From positions 26,154,865 to 26,218,864 of the forward strand of contig OX235275.1 of the NCBI GenBank assembly GCA_944472155.2: DNA of 64,000 bases, written 5' to 3'. Below, one piece after another: positions 33,621 to 43,624 of the stretch (within the stretch, counting starts at the first letter, position 1; every line of letters starts with the position of its first letter). The stretch is from Trichobilharzia szidati. Taxonomy: Eukaryota; Platyhelminthes; Trematoda; Strigeidida; Schistosomatidae. Under the pieces are notes generated by a model. The model did no database searches, had not been told where the DNA came from, and saw only the letters and a program-made list of their open reading frames with translations. A program made the position numbers and the translations under genes.

Positions 33621-33862
33621 CTAGCAAACGCTAATAGTTGATTTCAGTGGCATGTGATTACTCAATTAAATTAATCAGTAGTATATATTTTCTGTGCAAA
33701 TTTGCTTACCTTCGTGAATTCCACTTACTGTGTCAAGCAGACCACTAGTTTTGATCTGAATAATGTTAGTCTCCAATGGAAACTGTGGTGAAAATTTCAC
33801 CTGTGGAACTGTGTACATGGCACGTTGCTAACCAATTTGCAAGTTTATTTAATTTATAAATT

Positions 33863-34850
33863 CTTCATTTACCTGTTGAAAATGCATTTTGTGATGCGCT
33901 GGATAAGTTTTTGACCCATATAGAAGAAGTGATTGACGCAGAATTTGTGCCGAAATCCCCAATTTCATTCTTTATGCCGAGTTTTGAAGGTTTTGGAACT
34001 GATTTATGAGTGATGAAAGTTTTCCTACCCTGGCTGGTTTTGATATCCTTATCCATGCCTCCACCTGTAGTTGAAACGATGCTTCCTAGAAAAGTGAAGG
34101 AAGCCTTTAAATGTATTCCGTTGATAGTGATTCATATTTATTATTGAGTAGTTGGCGATCTTCATCACCAACATTTTCTCTAGGTCAGCCTGAAATTCTG
34201 TTTTTTCTGCATGTATCTTTAATCAGTTCGTTGGTTTTCGCCCGTAAGTCTTTGAACTTATGTGACATTGGACATAAGTCGTCCATGAAGTTCGGATCTT
34301 CTAAAGTTTAATTATCGGACTAAGGTATTCGTGTCTTCTCAACCTCCATGCACTGTTCTCCAATTGACACCAGTCCACCACAATTAGGAATATCATTAGT
34401 GATAACAGACAGGCTTGTCTTACTCCTGTATTAACTTTCAGACGCGTATATGACATATGATCTTCTCATACAGTGGCTGAGTGTAGTTGGTAAAGATTTA
34501 GGGAACACCATAGTGTCATAGTAGCTTCCAAATCATCTCTCTGTCAACGCTGTCGAAAATCTTTTCGAAATCAACGGAAATGAGATGGAAGTTTGACTGC
34601 CATTCTATGCGCTTTCTCTTGGGTGATGATGCATAGAGTTACAATTCAATCAGCGAATGATTTGCCTTTCCGGAATCCAGCTTGTTCCGGTGGGCGGAGT
34701 TCTGCATCCAATGAGTCTTTTAGTCTATCCAGGAAGACACTACTTAATATTTTACTTGGTGTAGACAAGAGCATGATTCCACGCCAGTTCTTGCAATGGT
34801 GACGTGAGTATATCCGCTGCAGTCTCTGGATGCACTGTTGGTGCTTCACC
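33863..34850 (-). mobile_element. RTE-type retrotransposon with polymerase fingers region
   Basis: The frame 34646-34849 contains CKNWRGIMLLSTPSKILSSV and LRPPEQAGFRKGKSFAD, the finger region that precedes motif A in RTE polymerases. Decayed motif A and GVRQG-like regions follow near 34390-34560, then the linker and LKP-type region to 33865. It is the longest RTE polymerase remnant here but has many stops. Confidence 0.75.
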
Positions 34851-35239
34851 TAAGTTACTCTCACATTTTACTCACAAAAGATAACTACACAAAGACTCTA
34901 TAGCGATGGACTCCATTCCTGTAGCAGTCACACCATCAAAATGACTATACCAGTTCTCACCAACTTCTCGTAAAGTCATAAAGACTGTCTATAATTTATT
35001 ATCACACAGACAGCACTATGGAACCAGGTCACAATAAAATGGATAATCGAATTTTCAGTGATATAAACGAGCTACTCATAAGTAGCTCAACTTATAAAAC
35101 TCAAAATATTCACAATATTAGTCACTCTGCACGGACTACACTGCCACCTCAAAAACTAAATTCGAAAGTAAATTACCGTGAGCTTGAAATAATAGTGGAA
35201 TCTTTATTATTTGCGAGGTCGACTACGATTTGAATAGTA
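34851..35239. other. no recognisable gene
   Basis: The frame 35018-35233 has no motif I know. It might be PLE upstream sequence. Confidence 0.4.
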
Positions 35240-36310
35240 CACTGGCTGCATCTAGTGGCCACCATCAAGAGGTAAACTATACATCTGAGATGGAGAACGA
35301 GTCTAACATTCATTTTCTTGATGTGAAGTTACCAAGGAGGACTGATAGAACCTTCAGGAGATCAATCTACAGAAACTGTTGTGACAGACTTCTACAAGTG
35401 GACAGCCAATAGTCGAAGACGAAACTTGATTCGATCTCTTGCCACTGGCATTCGGAGCACCCAAAGTCCTGATGTTGTGAAAAAGTGTTAAATCTTCCAA
35501 GAAAACACCCAATCGAAAATCGATATCCACGATGTTTTGCGGACAAACGACGTATACATTAAACCTGCGAAATGTGATTTAACGACTGTAGTCAATAAAA
35601 TTCCACATATTTGCCTTGAATTCAAAGGTCATCTAGCTACGGGCATCCCTAATGAAAGGCTTCCACAAGCTCTGTAAAATACATTCCCCACAGCATCACT
35701 GCGAATAGTGTTTTCCAGTAGCCTCCTGAAGGACAAGATCCCATCTCTATGTATTTTTACCAGTTCACCTGCTCCCGTGCATTTAGACATATCAACCGTT
35801 TGATGCAACTTCTACTATCCTGAGTGGTTACTCAGAAGTAGGAAATAGGTTTAAAAGGAGGGGAATAATTGAACATCCAGAGTCGACACTGGTAACCTTG
35901 TCTTACAAGCCTCTTCCCTTAAAATTAGTTCTTTGCAAGGTGAAAAATAATTTGTCTAAATCAATAAGTATCCGACTCATCTGTATTGCTGAAGATATGG
36001 CCATCAAAACAGAACAAACAGATCTTTATATGCAGAAAACTTTTGTTCAAACCGCCCCCCTCCCAACTCTCATGATCTAAATCGGTCTATGCTAAAGTGT
36101 GACAACATGTGTGTGTGTAATGTAGGGCTTATATATTCCATGAACTATTTTTATAAACTACATAACCAATATTTTGTCGTCTAATTTTCACGACGATTAT
36201 AGTCATAAACATTTTGTCGGATTTCACATAATTCTACCATTGTACAGTTTGATAATACATTCATTGAAAAAAGTTTCTCTGTCCTGAATCATTTGTTCTA
36301 TCTTTTGAAG
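35240..36310 (+). mobile_element. PLE-C copy
   Basis: Begins in the polymerase C-terminal part: NIHFLDVKLPRRTDRTFRRS (near 35300) matches FLDV in other PLEs. A decayed connector and FTCS-type endonuclease start follow (35740-35800), then a C-terminal frame (35898-36080) with CIAEDMAIKTEQTDLYMQK. The family end block is recognisable near 36250-36290 (GTACAGTTTGATAA, then GAAAAAAGTTTCTC). Multiple frameshifts. Confidence 0.7.
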
Positions 36311-36399
36311 AGCTCACTCACTCTCCCAATTGACGGATTGGACCGAAGTTCGAGGCCTCAGGTTGTCGGCTCATTGTACGGATGCTTTGACAACTTCTG

Positions 36400-36560
36400 A
36401 GGATGTAGCCCTAAGTAATTTGGTGGATGGGCACTGGCAGGCGTTCGAAACTATGGGTACTGGGTTCTCGCCTCGCTGAGGACATTATCACTCATCCAGA
36501 TGACAAGTCCTAAATAGGACGAAATATGAATCCTAGTGGACTCTGCTGTTAGTCAGTATC
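36400..36560 (+). mobile_element. Sm-alpha-like SINE
   Basis: The order GGTGGATGGGCACTGGC, B-box-like GGGTTCTCGCCTCGC, hammerhead relic and CTCTGCTGTTAGTCAGTATC matches the other Sm-alpha-like copies. Confidence 0.6.
36491..36545 (+). ncRNA. hammerhead ribozyme relic (Sm-alpha type)
   Basis: Helix II GTCC/GGAC with loop TAAATA and the following GAAA are intact. The CTGATGA core has become ATGACAA, so three invariant bases are changed and cleavage is not expected. Confidence 0.55.
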
Positions 36561-36794
36561 CAGTAAATCGACTCAATCATTTATTCAACTCCTTTTAAGT
36601 TCATAATTTGTCACTGTTAGCGATTAAAGGACATTTTGAAGATACTTCTTCGATATTTTTTCTTTCTGCATTTTATATTGTCCTATCAACTTCAGAGATT
36701 CATAAATGCAGCTACTTTTGAGATGCCATCGAAAATGATGTCAACACTTTGCTTCTGAATAATCTAATACATCTCATTGTAATACTGAAAATAC

Positions 36795-36845
36795 AACATT
36801 CAACGAAGGAACTCTTTTCAACGAACTTATTATCAACTTGTGTAA
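36795..36845 (-). mobile_element. PLE-C terminal fragment
   Basis: On the minus strand GAAAAGAGTTCCTTCGTTGAA follows ATAATAAGTTCGTT, a variant of the PLE-C end block seen at 17276 and 45042. It is only the end of an element. Confidence 0.45.
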
Positions 36846-37440
36846 TTATGTTTCAAGAAACTGTATCCCATGAAAAGATCGAATAAAACCACACAATAGG
36901 GTGGGACAAAGTCAAAATTCTAAAAATGAATATAGGTAGGTGGAGAGGAGAGAGAGATTGATTACTGAATCCTGGTTCACCGAGTGAATCTACACCCATC
37001 ACATGCAACAGAAATGACTCAATGCAAATACCAGAGATATGGAAGGTAATATTACCACCAGTCAAATCAGAGGAGGATAATAAATAATCTTAAAATTCTA
37101 TTTCAATTCGAACACATCACAATATTCTAACAAGTTACTAAATATGACTACAAAACACTCGTCTTATTTCCCGTCTGATTGTATTTGATTGATAACACTA
37201 AAATTATTTCTGAATGTACTTTATCCTATATTGATTTTTATCCAAATGTCTAATCAATTCCACTCATGTATATAAATGAAGCAAGAAGGTTGTGTGAGTG
37301 ACGTGATATCATTATGAGCGGCAATAGTTTGTGGTCGAAACGTTGTCATGAGTAAATATTATTGTATAACAATGTGTGATTTTATCAAAATAAAATCTTA
37401 TCTATAACAGAGTTATGCTCTACCACAGTGCCCAAGTTTT
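36846..37440 (+). mobile_element. PLE-A-like 3' end, diverged
   Basis: Words in the order of the PLE-A 3' region occur: an ACAATAGGGTGGGACAA-type start, GGAGAGAGAGATTGATTACTG, and the terminal CCACAGTGCCCAAGTTTTA, shared with 51935-51955 and 58605-58625. It is clearly diverged from the other PLE-A copies and encodes nothing recognisable. Confidence 0.55.
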
Positions 37441-38262
37441 ATACTTATGTAAATCATGTGTTACAGAATATATATAGCTTTTCACTACCTTCCTGTTTTC
37501 CTCGTAAAACTATGCTAGAATATGTTGTCGTATCCGCGTGGAAAGTAACCTCTGACTACATGCTAGTTTACCCTGCTCCATCACAACGTATGAACCAATA
37601 GATGCACATGACCGTATGACGCGAACTACGCCATCATAGGCTATGAGCGCTGGTTGATCTATCTTAGTCACACGACAACAACAACAATAACACAGCCGAC
37701 ACGGAAAGACAAAATAAAACACTGGACATCGGTAAGAGAGGGCATCTACTGTGTGAAACAATAATCAAAATGCTAGACAGAAACTCTATGTGTATGCGCT
37801 TAGAATGACCTTTAAAATGCAGTAATTCAGTGATGCATTAAAAGTATTAACACCCAATAGGAATCCAGCAATCCAAACGGAGGGAAAAGTAAATGGTTGA
37901 CGCCAGAGCGCGATAACTCCTTGAAATGGTTATTTTGAGGTTTTAGGCAAAATTAGGTAGAACTAAGTGTTTACAACACACGTTTTCATTTAGAACTAAG
38001 TCACTGACAAGTTTGAATTGTCTGTCTTACGTGTTTTGCCAACAATCTAAATAATCACCATTCAGCAGTAAATAAAAGCTGCCATAAAATCAAAGATTTC
38101 AGAGAAGACAGTTTCCTACTCGACGATTTAATTATCATGGCAGTACGATCATATAAACAGCCAAGCTTACAACAATTCTAAATTTATTCTCACCTTATCT
38201 CCGATAGTGCATTTTTATGGTAAATGAACATTTTATCTACAAACTATGTACTGAAATAACAC
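37441..38262. other. no recognisable gene
   Basis: The minus frame 37510-37761 (83 codons) has no motif and its residue pattern does not suggest a real protein. Nothing else assigned. Confidence 0.4.
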
Positions 38263-38639
38263 TGGTCGTGCTTAAAAAGAGAGCTGGGTGCTTAATTGAT
38301 GCGGCAAAATCTTAAAAATAAGATCAGCATCTGAAATAATGCCTTTAGTGCTGAAAATAAGCACTGCATGCCGAACTGCTGCGGTTAATACTTAAAAACA
38401 GCACTCGCTGTGGACATGGTATATTGATACCAACCAATCCGCAAATAGTAGGTTTCACATAGAGTACGTAGTGTGACGGCTACAAACTTGTCTGTCTGTG
38501 AATTACATATAATGTGATTGGTATATTTGACCTGAGGTGTAATAGTAAACAAGAATACTACGAAAACATGATTTAACGGGTGGGAGGATAGGGGAAGGTA
38601 AATTGATCAAATATGAAGATTGCAATGAATAATATATAT

Positions 38640-38825
38640 CGTTTGTGGAACTTCACTGAATCTTCTGAAGAAGCTGTGGCTTACACAGCGAAACGTTCAG
38701 AAAAATCTTGTTTTGATTTTCTTAACAGGTTGGGATTAATTCAAATAATTTATAATGAATCAATCTGACTTGGCGCTCAAATTATTTCAGGAAGATCGTA
38801 ACACCTACGGTCTGAAAGGTTTTAG
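38640..38825 (+). repeat. R-X repeat copy
   Basis: Same repeat as at 10085 and 46900, with an upstream hammerhead-like block in this copy. It contains GGATTAATTCAAATAATTTA and GTAACACCTACGGTCTGAAA. Class unknown. It sits inside the transposon's 5' non-coding zone and is probably an insertion. Confidence 0.6.
38660..38703 (+). ncRNA. hammerhead-like motif in R-X
   Basis: CTGAAGA (38665-38671) is followed by one extra A, then a perfect six-pair hairpin (GCTGTG/CACAGC, loop GCTTA) and GAAACGTTC. With the minimal helix III (AC/GT) this fits the Penelope-type hammerhead layout, apart from the extra A and a weak helix I. The minus-strand copy near 47040-47075 keeps CTGAAGAAGCTGTG but has lost the 3' half. 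Confidence 0.45.
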
Positions 38826-38829
38826 TCAC

Positions 38830-39470
38830 TAAATTTGATTACAGTTAAGTTGAGACGAGGTCACAAATGAAAAATAATTTTAAGCCAGGTAGGTTGTGTC
38901 TAATGTCTATTCTACCAGCTATGGAAAAAAATTTGTTGTTAATGCAGCTTTTCGAAATTTGATAACAGCTTAGTAAAAATGAGGTCAAAAATGGAAAATC
39001 GAAACAATTTTGAGAGAACATATTGGGCCATGTTTAATGCACTTTAAACACAATCGAGCGAATACAGTTGTCATGATTTATGCGTAAGCATTATTGATAA
39101 CGGTTCACTTATGACAGGCCCACGATTGAAAAGTCCAAAAACATTAGAACAAAAAATGGGTTAACTACAACAGATGAAAACATACACTTGTCATGAATAA
39201 AATATAACGAAATATCAAACACAAAACAAATTTAAAACGAACTGAGGGTAGGGGGTGCGGGGAAAACTGAAATCCCACAGATGAAAAGGGATACTTGTCA
39301 TAAGTAGAATGTAAATTGTTTCGATTGCTGAGCACTGTTTACGAGGTCATGTATTAAAACCTCGAGAATCAAAAGGATACAAGGGAGGCGGTTGTGTTGA
39401 TTCACAGATGAAAACAAATATTTGTTGTAAGGAAAGTGTTTTGATTACAGTTCACGTGTCATCTCTTTTC
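38830..39470 (+). repeat. degenerate repeats in transposon 5' zone
   Basis: Variants of CAGATGAAAAC..ATACTTGTCATAA recur near 39170, 39285 and 39400, and ACGAGGTCA-type words near 38855, 38975 and 39340. Spacing is about 110-120 bp. They look like decayed sub-terminal repeats. Confidence 0.4.
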
Positions 39471-39499
39471 ATATTAAAAAAAGGATGTTTGCCTATAGG

Positions 39500-39560
39500 T
39501 ATATAAGCAGTACTCCTTACATACAGAGACCATTCTTACAGGATTTATAAATCATGCAGG
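39500..39560 (+). promoter_or_regulatory. possible TATA-type promoter and first splice donor
   Basis: GGTATATAAGCAGTA (39498-39512) is followed about 45 bases later by an ATG whose short exon ends CAG/GTGAGT (39554-39565), a good donor. It precedes the transposase region. This is suggestive only; transcription is not shown. Confidence 0.3.
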
Positions 39561-40019
39561 TGAGTTAGATTTTCGGTGTATACTATCTGTCTATTTCTGT
39601 TATAAGGAAAACAACTCATATAATGTGTTAGATACGAGTATTCAACATTCTGCAACAAGTCGTAAGAGAAGAATATCTTCTGGCAGACTGCCTTGGATAC
39701 AGCTACTCCACTTTTCATCGCCGTCAAAAACGGTTACGTGATACAGCATTTAGTGACTGGGACTTCTAGAAACGTTACTGTGCATCTAGAGAAGAGGTGG
39801 CAGTGGATAAAACAGTACCTTTACGTTCAAGTTCAACTATACAGGGAACAGTGGATATACCTAGTACTAGTGAGACCGTCACTGTCGTTTCACAAATTGA
39901 GGAGAACCGTAACATGAATTATGATGTAATAAATAATTTTAATAGAACTTAAGGTTGTTCCTGAAAAGATGACACACAAAGAGCTGGTCAGAAAGTCAAT
40001 TATGTAATTGTTCCTATCA

Positions 40020-41280
40020 TCCAATGTAACAGGGGCAAGATATCTTGGACTGTGTGCATAAATTTAATCCACATGTGCCAACAACCATAAGAGGTTTCCT
40101 AAAAGACAGCGGCATGTGTGTACCTAGATTTCTTGGACAAGGTGTTTACTATCACATTAGACTGAAGGAAAATCTGCAGCGTTTTCTACATAGTTGGGTA
40201 GACTACGGTACTTTTCAACATATTGGCTTGCAAATCAACTATGACGGTTTATCTACGTCGAACAGTTCTTCGCAGCAATTGTGGCCATTCCTAGGTCGTA
40301 TCATAACTCCATACGTCAGTGACGTTTTCTTAATTGGCATACATGGTGGTTTGAGAAAACCGAACAACTTCAATTAGCTATTTAGGGGCCTATTAGTTGA
40401 ATTGAAAGATCTTTATAAAAACGGTATATATGTTGAGAAGTGGGGTAGGAGTGTGACTGTCAGTGTTCTAGCATTTATATGTGACACGCCTGCTCGTTCT
40501 AATGTCAAACAAACTGTCGGTCACAATGGAAAAACAGGTTGTGATAAATGTGAAGTTATCGGTTGTCGTTTGGAGGGTAGGATGACATTTCCGAATGCGA
40601 ACCATACCCTTAGAAATGATAAGATATTCCGTAGTCAAGTTCAAGCGAGTCACCATCGGGGCGGACCTGTCATGAGGAATTGCCAACTGATATGGTAAAA
40701 TCGTGTCCCTTGGGGCCAATGCATCTTATATACCTTGGTGTTGTTAAGAAGTTGGTCTTCCTTTGGCAGAGTCTTGCAGCACGGCGAGACAAGCAGATGG
40801 ATAGTATAATTATTGCAGATATTAATAACGGACTGCAAGGAAGTAGGAACCACATTCCTTCTGATTTTCAGAGGAAATGTCGGTCGTTAGATGACCTTAG
40901 CCAACGGAAATCAACTGAGTGTAAATTTTTCCTGCTATGTTTGGGTCTCATCCTACTCAGGAACACTCTACCATGCCACCCGTACGCTAATTTCAGGAGA
41001 TTATCCCTGGCAGTATACTTACTTTCGAGTACCAAATACAGCCGCCTGTTTTTGGATGCTGCTCGGACAGATTTGAGTAATTTCTTACTGCAATATGGAA
41101 TTAATTCTCAGTTGTTTCGGAAATGAACATATTGTTCACAATATACATTCTCTGAAACATATAGCGGATGACGTCGAGCTGCATGGGCCACTGGAAGGAT
41201 TCGGCGCATTTCCCTTCGAATCCTATATGCGCAAGATCAGACACTCCGTGCACTGCGGTTAAGCTGCGGCTAAGCAGTAC
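40020..41280 (+). pseudogene. Tnp2-like transposase, decayed
   Basis: Three frames make one protein. Frame 40045-40377 has NPHVPTTIRGFLKDSG, YYHIRLKENLQ and LQINYDGLSTSNSSSQQLWP, which holds the first conserved aspartate. After one in-frame TAG, 40402-40698 gives SVLAFICDTPARSNVKQTVG, the CDAPAR-type catalytic region, and the zinc-like CDKCEVIGC. After a frameshift near 40672, 40680-41126 has PMHLIYLGVVKKLVFLWQ. A second shift near 41095 leads to NEHIVHNIHSLKHIADDVEL. This order is that of the eukaryotic transposases with a DPMHLV-type motif. One stop and two shifts make it non-functional. A 453-bp part recurs inverted at 43161-43613. Confidence 0.75.
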
Positions 41281-41536
41281 CCAAGTTTACTATAATGCTG
41301 AATTAAATCTCAATAATTCTGAAATAATTTTAACATTCTATAGTGAGTGAATTCTGAATCTGTTCTGAAATATATTCTTTAATGGCACAGACTAGAACTC
41401 ACTACTGATTTTCAGCATGACTGGCACTAATTCAGCACCTTGTACTTTTTCTAGGCATTTTCATGAGTAGATCAGAACCTACTGTGTTTGATGCTTATCA
41501 GCGTTGTGCCAGCTCTCTCAGCTCATATTCGTCACT

Positions 41537-41914
41537 GACTAGCATTACTATAGAGCGAAAAGACTGCTACTAATTATCATCACCTGTGTCTTACGTTGGC
41601 GCAATTAATTTAGTTTGCAGAAAGAAATCAGTTTTTATAATTGAGAGATCTTGTATTTAGAAACTGTATTCACTACAAATCCGTCAAGTGAGATCAACTG
41701 GTAGCATCCTGCAAATAAGCAAAATAAAAGATTAGCTAATGAAAAATTGTGCTCATGACATTTTCAGCATTTATATTTACAAAAGTTTACTTACATAACT
41801 ACCACTGTTATATCCCCTGGTATCTTTTTCATTTGCCTAGAAATATAAATCAATGCTGTGATTACTGCATGTTGAATAAACGTTGACTTATAAAAGTAAG
41901 CAGGTGTTTCGCAA
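41537..41914. other. no recognisable gene
   Basis: AT-rich DNA between the plus-strand transposon and the minus-strand companion-gene remnant; probably the latter's 3' part. Confidence 0.35.
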
Positions 41915-42505
41915 TATTACCTGAATTCCTTTCTTCAGCTTACGCCTTTGAACACGATCTTTCAAATTATGAAAGTATGATTTCGTGGCCTTATCCGTTA
42001 TGTCACCAACCTCTCTCGACGTCATCTGTTGGTCGGAGAATTGCACAATAATTATAGGTACAAAAATAAGTACTTCATTAATGAACCTTACATATCATTA
42101 TTTTATAAAAGGCATAAGGCACAATGCTGGACTTTGTCAAAGTCCCCTGGAATGTAAACTTCAAACCCACTTCAGATTTTAGAAGATTATGCATCATGAC
42201 CTTAAGTGATAACTTTGGATCACTCTGTAGGCCGCTAACCATCTTAGCAATCTACAAGAAATCAGAATTAAATATGTCAACTGACATATAGCCCTTTGTA
42301 CTATTCGTCTCTTAAGGAAGCTTCCACCATCCCTAAGTGGTCTTCATTCTCGATCGAAAACTCCAGTGTGAAGTCATCGTTTGCTGGAAGGTAGGTTTGC
42401 TGTGGAGATTTTCTGTCAGTAGTCATAATGTTCAATATTTTCGTACACAGGTTAATGATTTCCGTATTTGTATCTTTAAATAAATAATTATTTTTGAGCA
42501 ATTAC
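41915..42505 (-). pseudogene. DUF4806-like companion protein, exon remnants
   Basis: Three minus-strand pieces read as one protein. The first (42301-42501) ends LEFSIENEDHLGMVEASLRDE. The second (about 42085-42237) reads IAKMVSGLQSDPKLSLKVMM, then FTFQGTLTKSSIVPYAFYKI. The third (about 41925-42025) reads MTSREVGDITDKATKSYFHN and then LKDRVQRRKLKK. Short AT-rich gaps bounded by GT..AG-like signals separate them, though the first junction does not keep frame. The pattern recalls DUF4806 domains, which I know as partners of Tnp2-like transposases. This is from memory of the family pattern. Confidence 0.45.
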
Positions 42506-42855
42506 CGAGTATTTTCTTATTTGTGGATTCAGTGGCATCTTCGTTAGACGGCAATTTGAAGCAGGAATAAAAATTGTAAAAATTATTCCTACCAGTCAGA
42601 CACAGTTGTTTATTCGCCATCAGGAGATGAAGAATGGAAGTCGGAAGCATTCGAAGTACTGAAAATGATGGGCTTTCAATTAGGTTAATACCTTGGAATT
42701 GGGGCTACGAAGTCATCAAATATATTATAATTTGGATATTGTGGTCCGATGCAACCAACTTCACTGGCGGCTACATCAATATCATGGAGTTGTAAAGGAA
42801 ATTCTTCTCATTTTTCTTGGCATCCCTGAAAAATATGTTAGACAGAAAACGGTAC
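42506..42855 (-). other. probable upstream part of the companion gene
   Basis: A minus-strand frame (42432-42650) has a serine/threonine-rich stretch (PSNEDATESTNKK) but no domain. It lies between the transposase remnant and the DUF4806-like exons. Confidence 0.3.
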
Positions 42856-43613
42856 CTACCTTTTCGGTTTCCTATTGGGCATTGACAACGTATCACCTTC
42901 CATGACTTGACCATAGCTTCTCAAAAGCTCTATAATTCTCTGACTATCCTCATGCGTATCTAGAAGGGTGATAATGAAGTAATCCGACTTACCAAATTCC
43001 TGTAGTTGAGAGAATTTCACACATGTACTTGTCATTAAGTACACGTGTTCAACATAGTGCTTAGCTGCCTGCTTAGCCACAGCGTAACAACAGTGCACGG
43101 ACTGTCTGATCTTGCGCATATAGAATTCGAAGAGAAATGCACTGAAGTCTTCCAGTGGCTCATGCAGCTCGACGTCATCCGCTATATGTTTCAGAGAATG
43201 TATATTGTGAACAATATGTTCATTTCCGAAACAACTGAGAATTAATTCCATATTGCAGTAAGAAATTACTCAAATCTGTCCGAGCAGCATCCAAAAACAG
43301 GCGGCTGTATTTGGTACTCGAAAGTAAGTATACTGCCAGGGATAATCTCCTGAAATTAGCGTACGGGTGGCATGGTAGAGTGTTCCTGAGTAGGATGAGA
43401 CCCAAACATAGCAGGAAAAATTTACACTCAGTTGATTTCCGTTGGCTAAGGTCATCTAACGACCGACATTTCCTCTGAAAATCAGAAGGAATGTGGTTCC
43501 TACTTCCTTGCAGTCCGTTATTAATATCTGCAATAATTATACTATCCATCTGCTTGTCTCGCCGTGCTGCAAGACTCTGCCAAAGGAAGACCAACTTCTT
43601 AACAACACCAAGG
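42856..43613 (-). pseudogene. Tnp2-like transposase C-terminal half, inverted copy
   Basis: Frame 43220-43594 is residue-for-residue the same as 40752-41126. Frame 42856-43251 continues NEHIVHNIHSLKHIADDVEL through FEFYMRKIRQSVHCCY and on for about 90 residues, further than the plus copy. The same frameshift joins the two frames in both copies. The copy is cut at 43613, where PLE-C sequence begins. Bases 43161-43613 match 40733-41185 exactly; beyond that the copies differ at about one base in ten. Confidence 0.75.
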
Positions 43614-43624
43614 AAAAAATATCA

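Larger units (their letters stand above)
38263..41536 (+). mobile_element. Tnp2/CACTA-like DNA transposon (edges tentative)
   Basis: The left end begins CACTGGTCGTGCTTAAAAAG. The proposed right end (41510-41536) holds CCAGCTCTCT and TCACTG, roughly the complement of the left end's AGAGAGCTGG and CACTGG. Sub-terminal zones contain many short words of the GTGCTTAA/GTGCTGAA type, direct at the left (38275-38410) and mostly inverted at the right (41290-41480), as CACTA-type elements have. Between them lies a decayed transposase (40020-41280). I could not confirm a target-site duplication. Confidence 0.5.

Noticed and set aside
37311..37360. Hammerhead ribozyme at the PLE-A-like end
   Set aside because: TATGAG and GGTCGAAACG occur in the right order, but the core is TTATGAG instead of CTGANGA and the intervening bases do not pair.
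37510..37761. Minus-strand 83-codon frame as a small gene
   Set aside because: No motif, signal peptide or conserved pattern, and the surrounding DNA is repeat-rich; length is within chance.
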